Source: Zeugodacus cucurbitae | Lineage: Eukaryota > Arthropoda > Insecta > Diptera > Tephritidae | DNA: 64,000 bases | Assembly: GCF_028554725.1 (NCBI RefSeq) | Contig: NC_071669.1 | Span: forward strand, 52,755,001-52,819,000 | Direction: 5' to 3' | Part shown: in pieces, positions 13,228-22,450 of the stretch | How the letters are laid out: every line of letters starts with the position of its first letter | Position numbering within the stretch: position 1 is the stretch's first letter | Made by a program: the position numbers and the translations under genes | The notes under the pieces: generated by a model | Database searches by the model: none | What the model was told of the DNA's origin: nothing | What the model saw: only the letters and a program-made list of their open reading frames with translations

Positions 13228-13611
13228 CATAATACTCAAAAAAACTTCGAGTTTAAAATATAGATTGATTCACATTTTTATTTATTTATATTCCATAAGT
13301 GTTATGTACATATTTACGTTAAAACGTGTATTCTATAATTTTGTTTGTTATAGTTTGCTATTGTCCGGCTCTTGACGTCTGTATCCCAATCCTTTGTCAC
13401 ATGATTTATGCAATCCATAAGTGTAATACATATTCATATATGTATATATACATATATGTATATATATTATAAGTGTAATATGCCTCCATACCAAAAAAAA
13501 ATTTTAATTCTACCTCGATAGTAAAATTTCAAATTTTGTATTATGCCCAGGTCGAAAAGTTCGATTTATTGCCAGTTCAAGAATTCGAGTTATGGAAGTT
13601 TAACTTTATGT
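13228..13611. repeat. Tigger/pogo-like element copy 2 (unsplit)
   Basis: Shares with copy 1 (8225-9347) the left words CAAAAAAACTTCGAGTT and TTTTATTTATTTATATT, and on the right the GATTTATGCAAT..CATAAGTGTAAT and CTCGATAGTAAAATTT phrases and a CGAGTTATGGAAGTTT end. A (TATG/CATA) microsatellite-like stretch at 13431-13465 has expanded inside it. No transposase frame. Confidence 0.5.
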
Positions 13612-13731
13612 ATATTAAAGTTTTAACATTAACAAAGAGGAATAATATGATATTCATAATTACAAAATCCAGCAATGTTGCTCTCATGTATTAGATTAAC
13701 TTAAAATTAAGTCCTCTTATACTAAAGTTAA

Positions 13732-14345
13732 GAGGCACACCTAGTGTGAAATTTCAAAAAAATCGTATATATTAAAAAATCGATATCTCAAATAGTTTTT
13801 GAGTTATATCAATTTAAAGAGCAGCCGCTCGGTAACAGTGAAAACGATAATTTTATCTTTAAAAACGTTTTTCTCGAAACAGCATTTTGCGACTTTGCTG
13901 CAGTGATTACTCAAAAACAAATGATCCGATCACAATCGAATTTTTTTTTACATGTTCCATATATACATAGTTCTCCGTACAATGACCTATCGATTTTTGA
14001 TCTGATCAAAAAATGGAATTCTGGCAGGCCAAAAACCACCAAATTTTTGGGTAAAATTCGACTATTTTTTTTAAAACGCCGCCATATTGTCAATTTTTGA
14101 TTTTTTTTTATCGTAAGTCATTGTACAGACAATATAATCTAGTTTAACGAGAATTTTTTTTTTAGATTTCATCCACGGAGAAGGCCGGAATCACTGCAGC
14201 AATGAAGGACCTTTTTTTCGCGCCGTTGGAGATCGACTGTATGTATAAATATATTCTTAAAATTTTGAAATAATTGATAAAGTATTTTTTTTAATAAATA
14301 TTCCCAAAAATCACCTTTTTTAGGCCATTACACTAGGTGTGCCCC
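13732..14345. mobile_element. TTAA-type MITE, family B
   Basis: This 614 bp element is flanked by TTAA on both sides (13728-13731 and 14346-14349). Terminal inverted repeats are GAGGCACACCTAGTGTGA at the left and the inverse GGGGCACACCTAGTGTAA at the right, 16 of 18 positions matching. The interior is non-coding; the open frame at 13903-14100 overlaps one on the other strand. Target-site and terminal structure indicate a piggyBac-like non-autonomous element, of a different family from A. Confidence 0.8.
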
Positions 14346-14349
14346 TTAA

Positions 14350-15118
14350 ATACAATATTTAAATATCTTAGAACAATTAAAGAAATTGTCAATACATATT
14401 TCAATTATATTAGTTAACAAATTGTATGGCACAGGGATCGCCGCGACAGTGTATAGTAAAAATACACAGCCTGTTGGCCTCCAACTAGTCAACCTTCACA
14501 ATAAGTAGTTTAATGAACTCAAATCAATGACATGGATAACCAATGTCCATTGGCAGGCATACAATTATAGATGGTTCTATTTTAGTTTTATATTTTTTGT
14601 TTTAATTAAATTTATTATTATTTTCAGAATCCAATTTGCTTGAATGAAGCCTGAAATTTGACTCTTATGAATGAACTCTGCCAAAAGGTTTAATGAATTA
14701 AAAATTTATTTATTTAAACATTATTCATGTGGAAATATTTAACTAAATTTGTAACTACAAAAAATTAGTATTATTTAATTAAAAAAAAAACTGCATTATA
14801 GAGTACTCTTCACTATTAAGGTTATTTATAAAGAAGTAAAACTGTATGTTCGTACAATATTTATATGTTAAAAAGACCAAAATTTATATTTTATTTCTTT
14901 AAAATCTAATATTTGATATATCCTCGTATTAATATTCTTAACATGTGGTACATACAAATGTAAGTGAAAATGCATAATATGGGAGGTATTTTAAACACCA
15001 ACAATTGTTTTTTGGTGGCCATATACTCTTTCATACAAATGATATAAGCACGCTAAATTGTATTGTATGCTGTTTTACTTTGCCTTTATGTGGCCACTTT
15101 GCCAATCAAATGTCAACT
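14350..15118. other. Intergenic DNA upstream of tRNA-Val
   Basis: Very AT-rich with no recognised feature. The part next to the tRNA carries no TATA-like element that I would call with confidence. Confidence 0.4.
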
Positions 15119-15190
15119 GGTTCCATAGTGTAGCGGTTATCACGTCTGCTTTACACGCAGAAGGTCTCCAGTTCGACCCTGGATGGAACC
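15119..15190 (+). tRNA. tRNA-Val(UAC): tRNA-Val (anticodon UAC)
   Basis: The 72 nt fold into a complete cloverleaf. The acceptor stem GGTTCCA (15119-15125) pairs with TGGAACC (15184-15190). The D arm is GTGTAGCGGTTATCAC. The anticodon stem TCTGC/GCAGA encloses loop TTTACAC with anticodon TAC. The variable loop is AGGTC and the T arm is TCCAG-TTCGACC-CTGGA. The internal A and B boxes for RNA polymerase III lie in the D and T arms, and a run of seven T at 15200-15206 follows as the expected terminator. There is no intron. It reads valine codons, mainly GUA. Confidence 0.96.
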
Positions 15191-15659
15191 ATGTGCAAAT
15201 TTTTTTATTTTTTTTTTTATTAATTATTTTTTTTTATTTTATAAATTTAATTAAAATTATAATTTTAATATTTTTTCTATTATTATATAGTCAATTAAAT
15301 ATTCTGCTAGCTACATACATACATATTAACATAAAATATTACTATAGGGAAAATAAACATTTTTTATTATTAAAATAAAAATAACTTATATTTCTTAAAG
15401 TATGTTATAGATATTTACGTATTTTAAATGAATTTTATATAATTTAAGAAACACACAACATTTGTTTTTACTCTGTTACATACTTATTACTTTGCATTTA
15501 CCTTACATGAATATGTACTGTTTTCATGAAGCACATACATATGTACTTACAAACTACATACATATGTATGTACTACACATTCAGACACTTGAATTCGCGG
15601 TGGTTGATTTTCTGCCTTCACACACATTTTTCTTTCAACTCATGCACTTCTCATGCTTA
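15191..15659. other. AT-rich spacer between tRNA-Val and U2
   Basis: It starts with the pol III T-run terminator (15200-15206), followed by long A/T runs. A small inverted CATACATATGTA-type cluster occurs at 15535-15570. No gene. Confidence 0.5.
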
Positions 15660-15680
15660 TAATTCTCATATGGTTTATGG
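15660..15680 (+). promoter_or_regulatory. PSEA-like proximal sequence element of the U2 gene
   Basis: TAATTCTCATATGGTTTATG lies about 41-62 bases before the first U2 nucleotide, the position of the fly PSEA bound by SNAPc. It matches the TAATTCCC-ACTGGTTTT style of insect U1/U2 PSEAs at most positions. This is recognition from memory of the fly consensus. Confidence 0.65.
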
Positions 15681-15721
15681 CGTTTTAAACTTAAATAGTA
15701 CGAGTTTTGCTGTGAATAGTT

Positions 15722-15914
15722 ATCGCTTCTCGGCCTTATGGCTAAGATCAAAGTGTAGTATCTGTTCTTATCAGCTTAACATCTGATAGATCCTCCATCG
15801 GAGGACAACAAATGTTAAACTGATTTTTGGAAATGGACGGAGTGTTTTAGGGGCTTGCTCCACCTCTGTCACGGGTTGGCCCGGTATTGCAGTACCACCG
15901 GGAATTCGGCCCAA
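15722..15914 (+). ncRNA. U2: U2 spliceosomal snRNA
   Basis: The start ATCGCTTCTCGGCCTTATGG and following bases match U2 almost exactly, including the branch-point recognition segment GTGTAGTA (15753-15760). The Sm-protein site is ATTTTTGG (15823-15830). A 3' stem-loop IV, from GGGTTGGCCCGGTA to TACCACCGGG, ends in TTCGGCCCAA. Length is about 193 nt, as in flies. A PSEA-like element sits at the right distance upstream, so this looks like a live gene and not a dispersed pseudogene. Just after the Sm site the sequence AAATGGACGGAGTGTTTTAG departs from the fly U2 I remember; it lies in the tolerant stem-loop III region. Product: the U2 snRNP core that pairs with intron branch points. Confidence 0.95.
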
Positions 15915-17080
15915 ATTTTTGAATAAATATAAGGTTAAATATTTTGGAGAAAATTCCAAATAGAATTTTTAAATAATTTTAAATCAATTAATTTTATTGG
16001 AACTCTCAAATGCGAATGCGAAATATCGTCGGGTTGGTGAGGAAGAGTGCGTGCAAATTGGTCCTGGTCTCTTTTTCTTTCCTCTTTTCCTGCCTTATTT
16101 TAGCCCCAATCTCGCTGCCCCCTTCCCTAAATAAAAGCGTTGGCGAAAGTTTTTTGTGCGGTAAGCTCATCGTTAACGTCGATGCGCCATCGCTAAATAA
16201 AAGCAAAATGTTTACTTACTTGAATAGAAAATTTCAACCGCTTCTTAGCGTCGCCGTTGTGTTATTAGGCTAGGCCTAGGCTATTAGGCGCCATACAAAT
16301 TGTATGGTGCATTGGGCATGAGAATTTTTTGATTTCATTTGCCGCTGCCGTTTTTATTTAATTTACTACCGAAATTCGGAGTCAGCTCAACTTTAAAAGA
16401 GCTACGACGTCCTAAGTAGCAATGCTGGTTGAATGGCTTCGTCAATAAACAAAATATGCGTAATTGGCCAGGCAGTAACAGGACGGCGCCACAAGCCACA
16501 GCGTTTTAATACTTTTAGCCCATCCGCATCTTTTCACCATACCATCATGCGTCAGAGTTCCGTATTGCTATCGGAAATACACATGGAATTTCGCTTGTTA
16601 ATTAATTTTAGGTAGTCTGATTGATATCAGCTGAGATGATTCTGTTCAGTAAAACAGATCAAAAATCGTGTAGGCGACCAGAAGCCTAGTACATTCGCAG
16701 TGACGCCAGGAACGTGGCGTACTACATTCAATCAAACTATCCGTAAAATTTAAGCCCTCGGGTGGGTGGTCAGAATGTAGAAATTCATAAAACACATTTT
16801 TTATTGTACTTTTTTTTTATCTAAAACTGTTTTCTTAACAAATAATTGAATGCGGTCGCGGTAAAGGAAAAAATTTCTGCATTTTGTCAAAAAAATGCCC
16901 CAATGTCCATGAAAATATAATCCAAAGAAATAAATTTTTTTCCCTCTCTCCACTTTCAATTTTTTTCTATGTATTCATAATGTCGGGACGGCGCGAACGC
17001 CATTCCCGGCTACCAAAAATTACACGCACGAGTTATTCGCATTAGGAATAATCGCGAAGGTCAACTCAGCCGAAAGTGCA
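15915..17080. other. Spacer between U2 and the Klp64D leader, with palindromes
   Basis: The stretch is more GC-rich than its surroundings in places. Two palindromes adjoin at 16270-16307: CTAGGCCTAG, and CCATACAA-a-TTGTATGG. The words TAAATAAAAGC occur twice (16126-16145 and 16192-16205). An open frame with coding-like composition begins after a stop near 16937 and runs into the candidate micro-ORF exon. No other gene recognised. Confidence 0.4.
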
Positions 17081-17867
17081 ATGGCCAAGCCTCACTCCGG
17101 AGGAACCGCCTTCATGATCACGGTAACCTCTACGCCAGGTAAGTATGCTTTGCTTAGCAAATGACCAACCACTTGTACTCACAATTCGTTAACATGTCTG
17201 AGAATTCGATGGCGGCATAGTGTGTGAATGAAAACTTCATACAATAATTCGTTCTTGTTGTATGTGCACAAGTGGTGGTTGTTCTTGGATATACGAAATC
17301 GTTGCTACTTCTACCACAGATTTGATATGAAATTGCAAAGTTTGGAAACTGTAATTTTATTTATCACAAAACAATTAATAATTCAATTAATTTTTATTTT
17401 TATTAAAATTATTTTAAAAACATTTTCCTTAATACCTATATAAATCTATGTAAACTTAAAATAGACATAACTTTAATTTATAATTTGCATTTGGGTCCTT
17501 GTCGGATTCGGCTGGATTGTCCTTGATAATATGGAAGACACAGGATTCTAAAAAGATATAAAAAATATTGAATTTATTAGAAAAAATTTAAAAAGTTCGA
17601 GGTTCATTAAAATTAAACTTGAATCAATAAAATTAAAGTAATAATAAATAAATAAATCCTTTTATTTTCCAAAAAATAGCTAAACTAGAAATTTATATTT
17701 TTATAATTATTTACATCTAGATATATAAACTTTGACACCACAAATAAAATTTAATAAATCTATTAAGTCCAATATTTTTCTTTAATGCAGGAAATGCAAC
17801 CATGCACTTTTGGGAACGAATACAACGAGAAAGCGAAACAAAGTGCAAAACATTAGTCAGCTGCTAA
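17081..17867 (+). CDS. Candidate spliced micro-ORF (44 codons) in the Klp64D leader
   Basis: Exon A ends at 17138 in CCAG before GTAAGT, a perfect donor. Exon B begins at 17791 after a pyrimidine tract ending TTTAATGCAG. Joining them keeps frame from ATG 17081 (context GCAATGG) to TAA 17865-17867 and gives 44 residues, starting MAKPHSGGTAF and containing HFWERIQRESE. Exon B runs without further splice sites into the Klp64D ATG 118 bases later, so the same transcript would carry the micro-ORF and then Klp64D. I do not recognise the peptide. It may be an upstream regulatory ORF, a small second protein, or chance. The frame also stays open about 140 bases before the ATG. Confidence 0.4.
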
Positions 17868-17985
17868 AAAAAATCAATAAACAGTCCATGGCAACGAAAA
17901 ATAAAAAGTCGAAACATTGCAATTTTCTCAAGTGCAAAAATATACTTTAATAATTTTTTACTGTCAATCTTAAAATTATAACAAA

Positions 17986-19995
17986 ATGCCGCAGGAACCA
18001 CAATTAACCTCTCCCGAATTGGAGGGTGATGAAATTGAAAATGTGCGAGTTGTCGTACGAGTACGCCCAATGGAGAAATCGGAATTGAATTCAGGTGCAG
18101 CTAATGTTATACAAGTGGATAAAATCAATCGGGCCATCACAGCGGTAAAGCCCAACGCCCCCAATGAGCCACCCAAGACGTACTACTTTGATAATGTTTT
18201 CAGTAGTGACTCAAATCAACTCGACTTGTATGTGGACACGGCACGCCCTATAGTTGAGAAGGTGCTTGAGGGCTATAATGGCACCATATTTGCTTATGGA
18301 CAAACGGGTACGGGTAAAACCTACACCATGTCCGGTAATCCTGATTCACCGCAAACTAAGGGCATCATACCGAATGCATTTGCACACATTTTCGGTCACA
18401 TAGCTAAAGCTAGAGAAAATCAGAAATTTTTGGTACGTGTTAGCTATATGGAGATTTACAATGAAGAAGTACGCGATCTGTTGGGAAAAGATGTTAGCAA
18501 GAGTCTTGAGGTGAAAGAACGACCAGATATTGGTGTATTTGTTAAGGATCTAAGCGGTTATGTAGTGCATAATGCCGACGACTTGGAGAATATAATGCGC
18601 CTGGGTAATAAAAATCGTGTAGTGGGTGCCACCAAAATGAATCAAGAGTCATCGCGTTCACATGCCATCTTCTCGATAACGGTTGAAAGCAGTGAATTGA
18701 GTCAGGGCGATATGACGAATGTTAAAATGGGCAAGTTGCAGCTTGTTGATTTGGCTGGTTCGGAGCGGCAAAGCAGAACACAGGCGAGTGGACAACGCTT
18801 AAAAGAAGCAACAAAAATTAATTTATCATTATCTGTTTTGGGTAATGTTATAAGTGCACTGGTTGATGGAAAAAGTACACATATACCCTATCGTAATTCG
18901 AAACTAACACGTTTGCTGCAAGACTCGTTAGGTGGCAACTCGAAGACAGTTATGTGTGCTACCATTAGTCCGTCAGATATTAATTATATGGAAACCATAT
19001 CCACATTAAGGTATGCTAGTCGTGCCAAGAATATACAGAATCGTATGCGCGTTAATGAGGAACCCAAAGATGCCTTACTACGTCATTTCCAAGAGGAGAT
19101 TGCACGTTTGCGTAAACAGCTGGAGGAAAACAGTCATGAAGACCAAATTTCGGAGGAAGATGAAGAAGACGTAGATGACGATGAAGCTGATATTGAAATC
19201 GAAATCGAGGAGGCACCTGCTGTTAATGGCAAGAAATCCAAGAAACGCGAAAAAAGTGATGCTGAAAAGGAGGAAAAAGAAAGACGCGCACGCGAACATC
19301 AGCAAGAAATTGAGCATGCTAAATCTGAACAGGAACAATTGCGTAGCAAGTTAATGTCGCTGGAGGGCAAGATTTTGGTTGGTGGAGAAAATTTGTTAGA
19401 AAAAGCGCAAACACAGGAGATGCTACTTGAACAATCACTTGCTGAATTGGAAGAGCGCGAACAGGCAGAGAAGGCATTGCAGCAGACATTACAACAAAAA
19501 GAAACTGAACGCATAGATATTGAAGAACGTTACTCCTCGCTACAGGAAGCAAGTACTGGCAGCACGAAGAAAATTCATAGAGTCATGCAAATGTTAATGA
19601 GCGTCAAATCCGAATTGGCTGATCAACAGCAAGAGCATCAACGTGAAAAGGAAGGTATTTACGAGAATATAAGAAGCTTGTCACGCGAGTTGGCACTGTG
19701 CGAATTAGTACTCAATTCTTACATACCCAAGGAATATCAGTCAATGATCAATCAATATACACACTGGAATGAAGACATTGGCGAATGGCAACTCAAATGT
19801 GTGGCTTACACCGGTAACAATATGCGTAAACACATCGCGGAGCCGCAAGAATCAACAAACAAGCAGGAGTTCATGGATCTATCGCATGTTTACTTGAGTT
19901 ACAATACCGATAGTGTAACAAATCCTGTGCGTGCAAAATCGGCGCGTCCACGTACTTCGGGTGTACCGCGTCCAACCACAGCACGGCGTTACTGA
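17986..19995 (+). CDS. Klp64D: Kinesin-like protein Klp64D (kinesin-II motor, KIF3A-type)
   Basis: A single uninterrupted frame of 669 residues, close to the usual 670-700 for this family. The N-terminal motor (about 20-360) has the P-loop GQTGTGKT (105-112), switch I SSRSH (222-226), switch II DLAGSE (255-260) and the microtubule-binding stretch HIPYRNSKLTRLLQDSLGG. The neck and coiled coil (about 360-600) contain a very acidic run (EEDEEDVDDDE, about 395-412) followed by a Lys/Glu-rich stretch, typical of heterotrimeric kinesin-II. A basic tail with SARPRTSGVPRPTTARRY closes the protein. Kinesin-II is a plus-end motor for ciliary (intraflagellar) and axonal transport, working with a KIF3B-type partner and KAP. 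The ATG at 17986 is the first in frame (preceded by ACAAA). The gene body is intronless; a 5' leader intron (17139-17790) is likely. Confidence 0.97.
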   Translation: MPQEPQLTSPELEGDEIENVRVVVRVRPMEKSELNSGAANVIQVDKINRAITAVKPNAPNEPPKTYYFDNVFSSDSNQLDLYVDTARPIVEKVLEGYNGTIFAYGQTGTGKTYTMSGNPDSPQTKGIIPNAFAHIFGHIAKARENQKFLVRVSYMEIYNEEVRDLLGKDVSKSLEVKERPDIGVFVKDLSGYVVHNADDLENIMRLGNKNRVVGATKMNQESSRSHAIFSITVESSELSQGDMTNVKMGKLQLVDLAGSERQSRTQASGQRLKEATKINLSLSVLGNVISALVDGKSTHIPYRNSKLTRLLQDSLGGNSKTVMCATISPSDINYMETISTLRYASRAKNIQNRMRVNEEPKDALLRHFQEEIARLRKQLEENSHEDQISEEDEEDVDDDEADIEIEIEEAPAVNGKKSKKREKSDAEKEEKERRAREHQQEIEHAKSEQEQLRSKLMSLEGKILVGGENLLEKAQTQEMLLEQSLAELEEREQAEKALQQTLQQKETERIDIEERYSSLQEASTGSTKKIHRVMQMLMSVKSELADQQQEHQREKEGIYENIRSLSRELALCELVLNSYIPKEYQSMINQYTHWNEDIGEWQLKCVAYTGNNMRKHIAEPQESTNKQEFMDLSHVYLSYNTDSVTNPVRAKSARPRTSGVPRPTTARRY

Positions 19996-20246
19996 ATAAC
20001 AACAGTATTTAATGATATAAATTCCACACACTTTTGTATATTTTATTTGTTGTTACATTTAAGTTGTGTTGTTTGTTTTTTATATTTTAGTTTTAGATTT
20101 TGTTGGTTTTGCATTTTTACGACTCGAATTAATGTTTAAACTAAGCACATAAAAATGCATTTATTTATATTATTTTACAGTCTTGCGTTCCACTATATGC
20201 ATTATTGATACAGATTGAATTTTTTTGCTGATTAAAACATTTAATT

Positions 20247-20274
20247 CATTGTATAGATTAGAATCTATACAATG
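20247..20274 (+). other. Perfect inverted repeat in the Klp64D 3' UTR
   Basis: CATTGTATAGATT (20247-20259) and its exact complement (20262-20274) are separated by only two bases, ending 11 bases before the polyadenylation signal. In RNA the inner pairs would open to give a loop. It could be structural or simply a local inverted duplication. Confidence 0.7.
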
Positions 20275-20285
20275 ATTTAATTTAC

Positions 20286-20291
20286 AATAAA
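20286..20291 (+). terminator. Polyadenylation signal of Klp64D
   Basis: AATAAA, with a second CAATAAAC a few bases later (20297-20304), about 290 bases after the Klp64D stop. Confidence 0.6.
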
Positions 20292-20639
20292 AGTCCAATA
20301 AACACTAAACACAGAAAATGTATATCCGTTATAAATTTGTTGTTGGGAAACTGAAAATAAAGCCAGATAGGTTGGGTGACTTGCTTTGCACGTTGAAATA
20401 TGTTACTAATTGAAATATTCATTAACAAATGTAGTTCATATACGTTTTTCTTTTACAAATAAATACAATTTTTTAAAATAAAAATATATTTTCATACATA
20501 TATGTATGTATATATAAATATATGACTTACCAAATATTTTAGTACACAATTGTAGAGAACTGTTCTCAATTCCTTCATTTCCATCTACAATAATTACAGC
20601 AAACTGTACTCAATTCCTTCATTTTTACAACAATACGTC

Positions 20640-20730
20640 ATCACTATTGTGAACGGCACACGTGTAAGAAGAAGTGGTCACAACATTTGTTTTTGACAGT
20701 ACGCAACGCTGAAGAAAGAAAGGTAAATTA
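20640..20730 (+). promoter_or_regulatory. Probable housekeeping promoter of TRMT5
   Basis: TGGTCACAAC (20675-20684) resembles the fly core-promoter 'motif 1' (consensus about YGGTCACACTR), and ACACGTGT (20658-20665) contains an E-box. There is no TATA box. A donor-like GAAAG/GTAAAT lies near 20720, allowing a short leader intron before the ATG at 20862. Motif identification is from memory of fly consensus sequences. Confidence 0.4.
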
Positions 20731-20861
20731 ATTAATAAACATCGTGTTTTTATGATAAATTAAATTAAGTAAATGATATTAATAAATATTATAAAAAGTT
20801 TACATTGTTTAGTTTTTACTAAATATATACATGGAATTCGGTTAATATACGTATTGAATTA

Positions 20862-22307
20862 ATGGTTGTGCTTCGACGTCTCACGTGGGCTCACGATTTA
20901 TTACAGCAACTCAAACGTCAGCGCCACTATTGGAAAAATATGGATTCTGCACTCTTAGAACCGCCAGCCAGTGTGCGGGGCATGCTTGAATTGAAACGTG
21001 ATTCCTTCAAAAAGCTTGTACAATTACCACGTTTACGAGTGGCGGAAACTGAATCAAATAAAGTATTACCACTCGTGAAAAAGTTGCTATTGAAGATGGA
21101 GAAATTGCGGCCAGTGCGCGTCTTAGAGATAAAAAGTGAAGAAGGAGTGGATGCACCGCCACCGATGCGCGAAATACTACTTCACCCCTTGGCAGTGCAA
21201 TCGTGGGATTGTCTGCCTACTACAGAACTTTTAAAATTAAAAGTTGAACATACAAATTTTTACTATGCCGAATTGGAGCTTAACTATGATAATTGGCGCG
21301 CAGATGAAATTTTCAAGAGTGTATTGCCCGCAGATGATGAGGGGCTCACGTCTTATTCACGTATTGGTCATATAGTGCATTTAAATCTAAGAGATCACTT
21401 ATTGCCTTATAAAAATCTAATTGGGCAAGTCTTATTAGACAAAGTGCCCGGTTGTCGTACGGTCGTAAACAAGGCAGCAACAATTGATAATACATATCGT
21501 AACTTTCAGTTGGAATTGATTTGTGGTGAACCGCAATATCAAGTTGAAACTAAAGAAAATGGTGTCGCGTTTGAGTTTGACTTCTCGCGTGTCTACTGGA
21601 ATCCACGTTTATCCACCGAACATGAAAGAATCACAAAAATACTCAATCCAAATGATGTGCTCTATGATGTTTTCGCTGGCGTGGGACCATTTAGTGTGCC
21701 GGCTGCACGTAAAAAGTGTTGGGTGCTTGCAAACGACTTAAATCCAGAGAGTTATAAATGGTTACAGCACAACGGTAAACGTAACAAATGCTTGACGCAC
21801 ATGAAGACTTTCAATAAAGATGGGCGCCTGTTTTTACTAGAAGATGTGAAACCTGATTTATTGAAACGTTGGAAAGTACAAGGAGCTGATCAAGCTGCAG
21901 ATTACAGCATTCATATAACAATGAATCTACCAGCTATGGCGGTGGAATTTCTAGATGCTTTTCGTGGTTTCCTAAACGCTGATGAAGCGGAGGAATTCCG
22001 TAAGCAGCAATTAAATTATCCCACTGTGCATGTGTACTGCTTCGCAAAGGGCGAGGATACAAAAACACTTGCGCGTGCTTTGGTTGAAGATAATTTGGGT
22101 TTAGCGCTAACAGACAATTTGGAGGGCGTACATTTTGTGCGCAATGTCGCACCCAATAAGGACATGTACCGAATTTCATTTCGACTCACGCATGAAATTT
22201 TAACAACGCCGTTTGTTAGGAAATCTGCTGAACAGTTACAGCGTAAACGTGCAGCCTCCGAAATAGAAGCAGATGCGAATATAGCCAACAAAGTAAAATG
22301 CAATTGA
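20862..22307 (+). CDS. TRMT5: tRNA (guanine37-N1)-methyltransferase (Trm5 family)
   Basis: A 481-residue, intronless frame. It transfers methyl from S-adenosylmethionine to G37 next to the anticodon, which prevents frameshifting. Family signatures: N-terminal D1-type region with EPPASVRGM (33-41); SRIGHIVHLNLRDHLLPYK (166-184); VNK (202-204); RVYWNPRLSTEHERI (243-257); the SAM-binding loop DVFAGVGPF (269-277); NDLNPES (291-297) and NLP (355-357). The first 26 residues are basic and lack acids except one Asp (MVVLRRLTWAHDLLQQLKRQ...), like a mitochondrial presequence. A second Met at residue 27 (20940) opens the conserved domain. Its promoter is about 350 bases after the Klp64D poly(A) signal. 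Confidence 0.95.
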   Translation: MVVLRRLTWAHDLLQQLKRQRHYWKNMDSALLEPPASVRGMLELKRDSFKKLVQLPRLRVAETESNKVLPLVKKLLLKMEKLRPVRVLEIKSEEGVDAPPPMREILLHPLAVQSWDCLPTTELLKLKVEHTNFYYAELELNYDNWRADEIFKSVLPADDEGLTSYSRIGHIVHLNLRDHLLPYKNLIGQVLLDKVPGCRTVVNKAATIDNTYRNFQLELICGEPQYQVETKENGVAFEFDFSRVYWNPRLSTEHERITKILNPNDVLYDVFAGVGPFSVPAARKKCWVLANDLNPESYKWLQHNGKRNKCLTHMKTFNKDGRLFLLEDVKPDLLKRWKVQGADQAADYSIHITMNLPAMAVEFLDAFRGFLNADEAEEFRKQQLNYPTVHVYCFAKGEDTKTLARALVEDNLGLALTDNLEGVHFVRNVAPNKDMYRISFRLTHEILTTPFVRKSAEQLQRKRAASEIEADANIANKVKCN

Positions 22308-22334
22308 AAGTTATATAATTTTAAGCACAAACTC

Positions 22335-22340
22335 AATAAA
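22335..22340 (+). terminator. Polyadenylation signal of TRMT5
   Basis: AATAAA only 28 bases after the stop codon. The RBIS-like ATG follows at 22451, so the promoter of the next gene must lie within about 100 bases. Confidence 0.65.
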
Positions 22341-22450
22341 TATTTTATAAATTTAATTAAGGCGAAGAGACTTTCATTTCTACTGTAAGGCAGTTTGATT
22401 CAATAATTTTTTAATACAAGCAAATATTTTTTTTTAATAGTGAACTAAAA

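Noticed and set aside
15058..15378. 106-codon + frame
   Set aside because: It covers the tRNA-Val gene and the T-rich flanks; artefact.
22016..22336. 106-codon - strand frame
   Set aside because: Shadow of the TRMT5 coding sequence.
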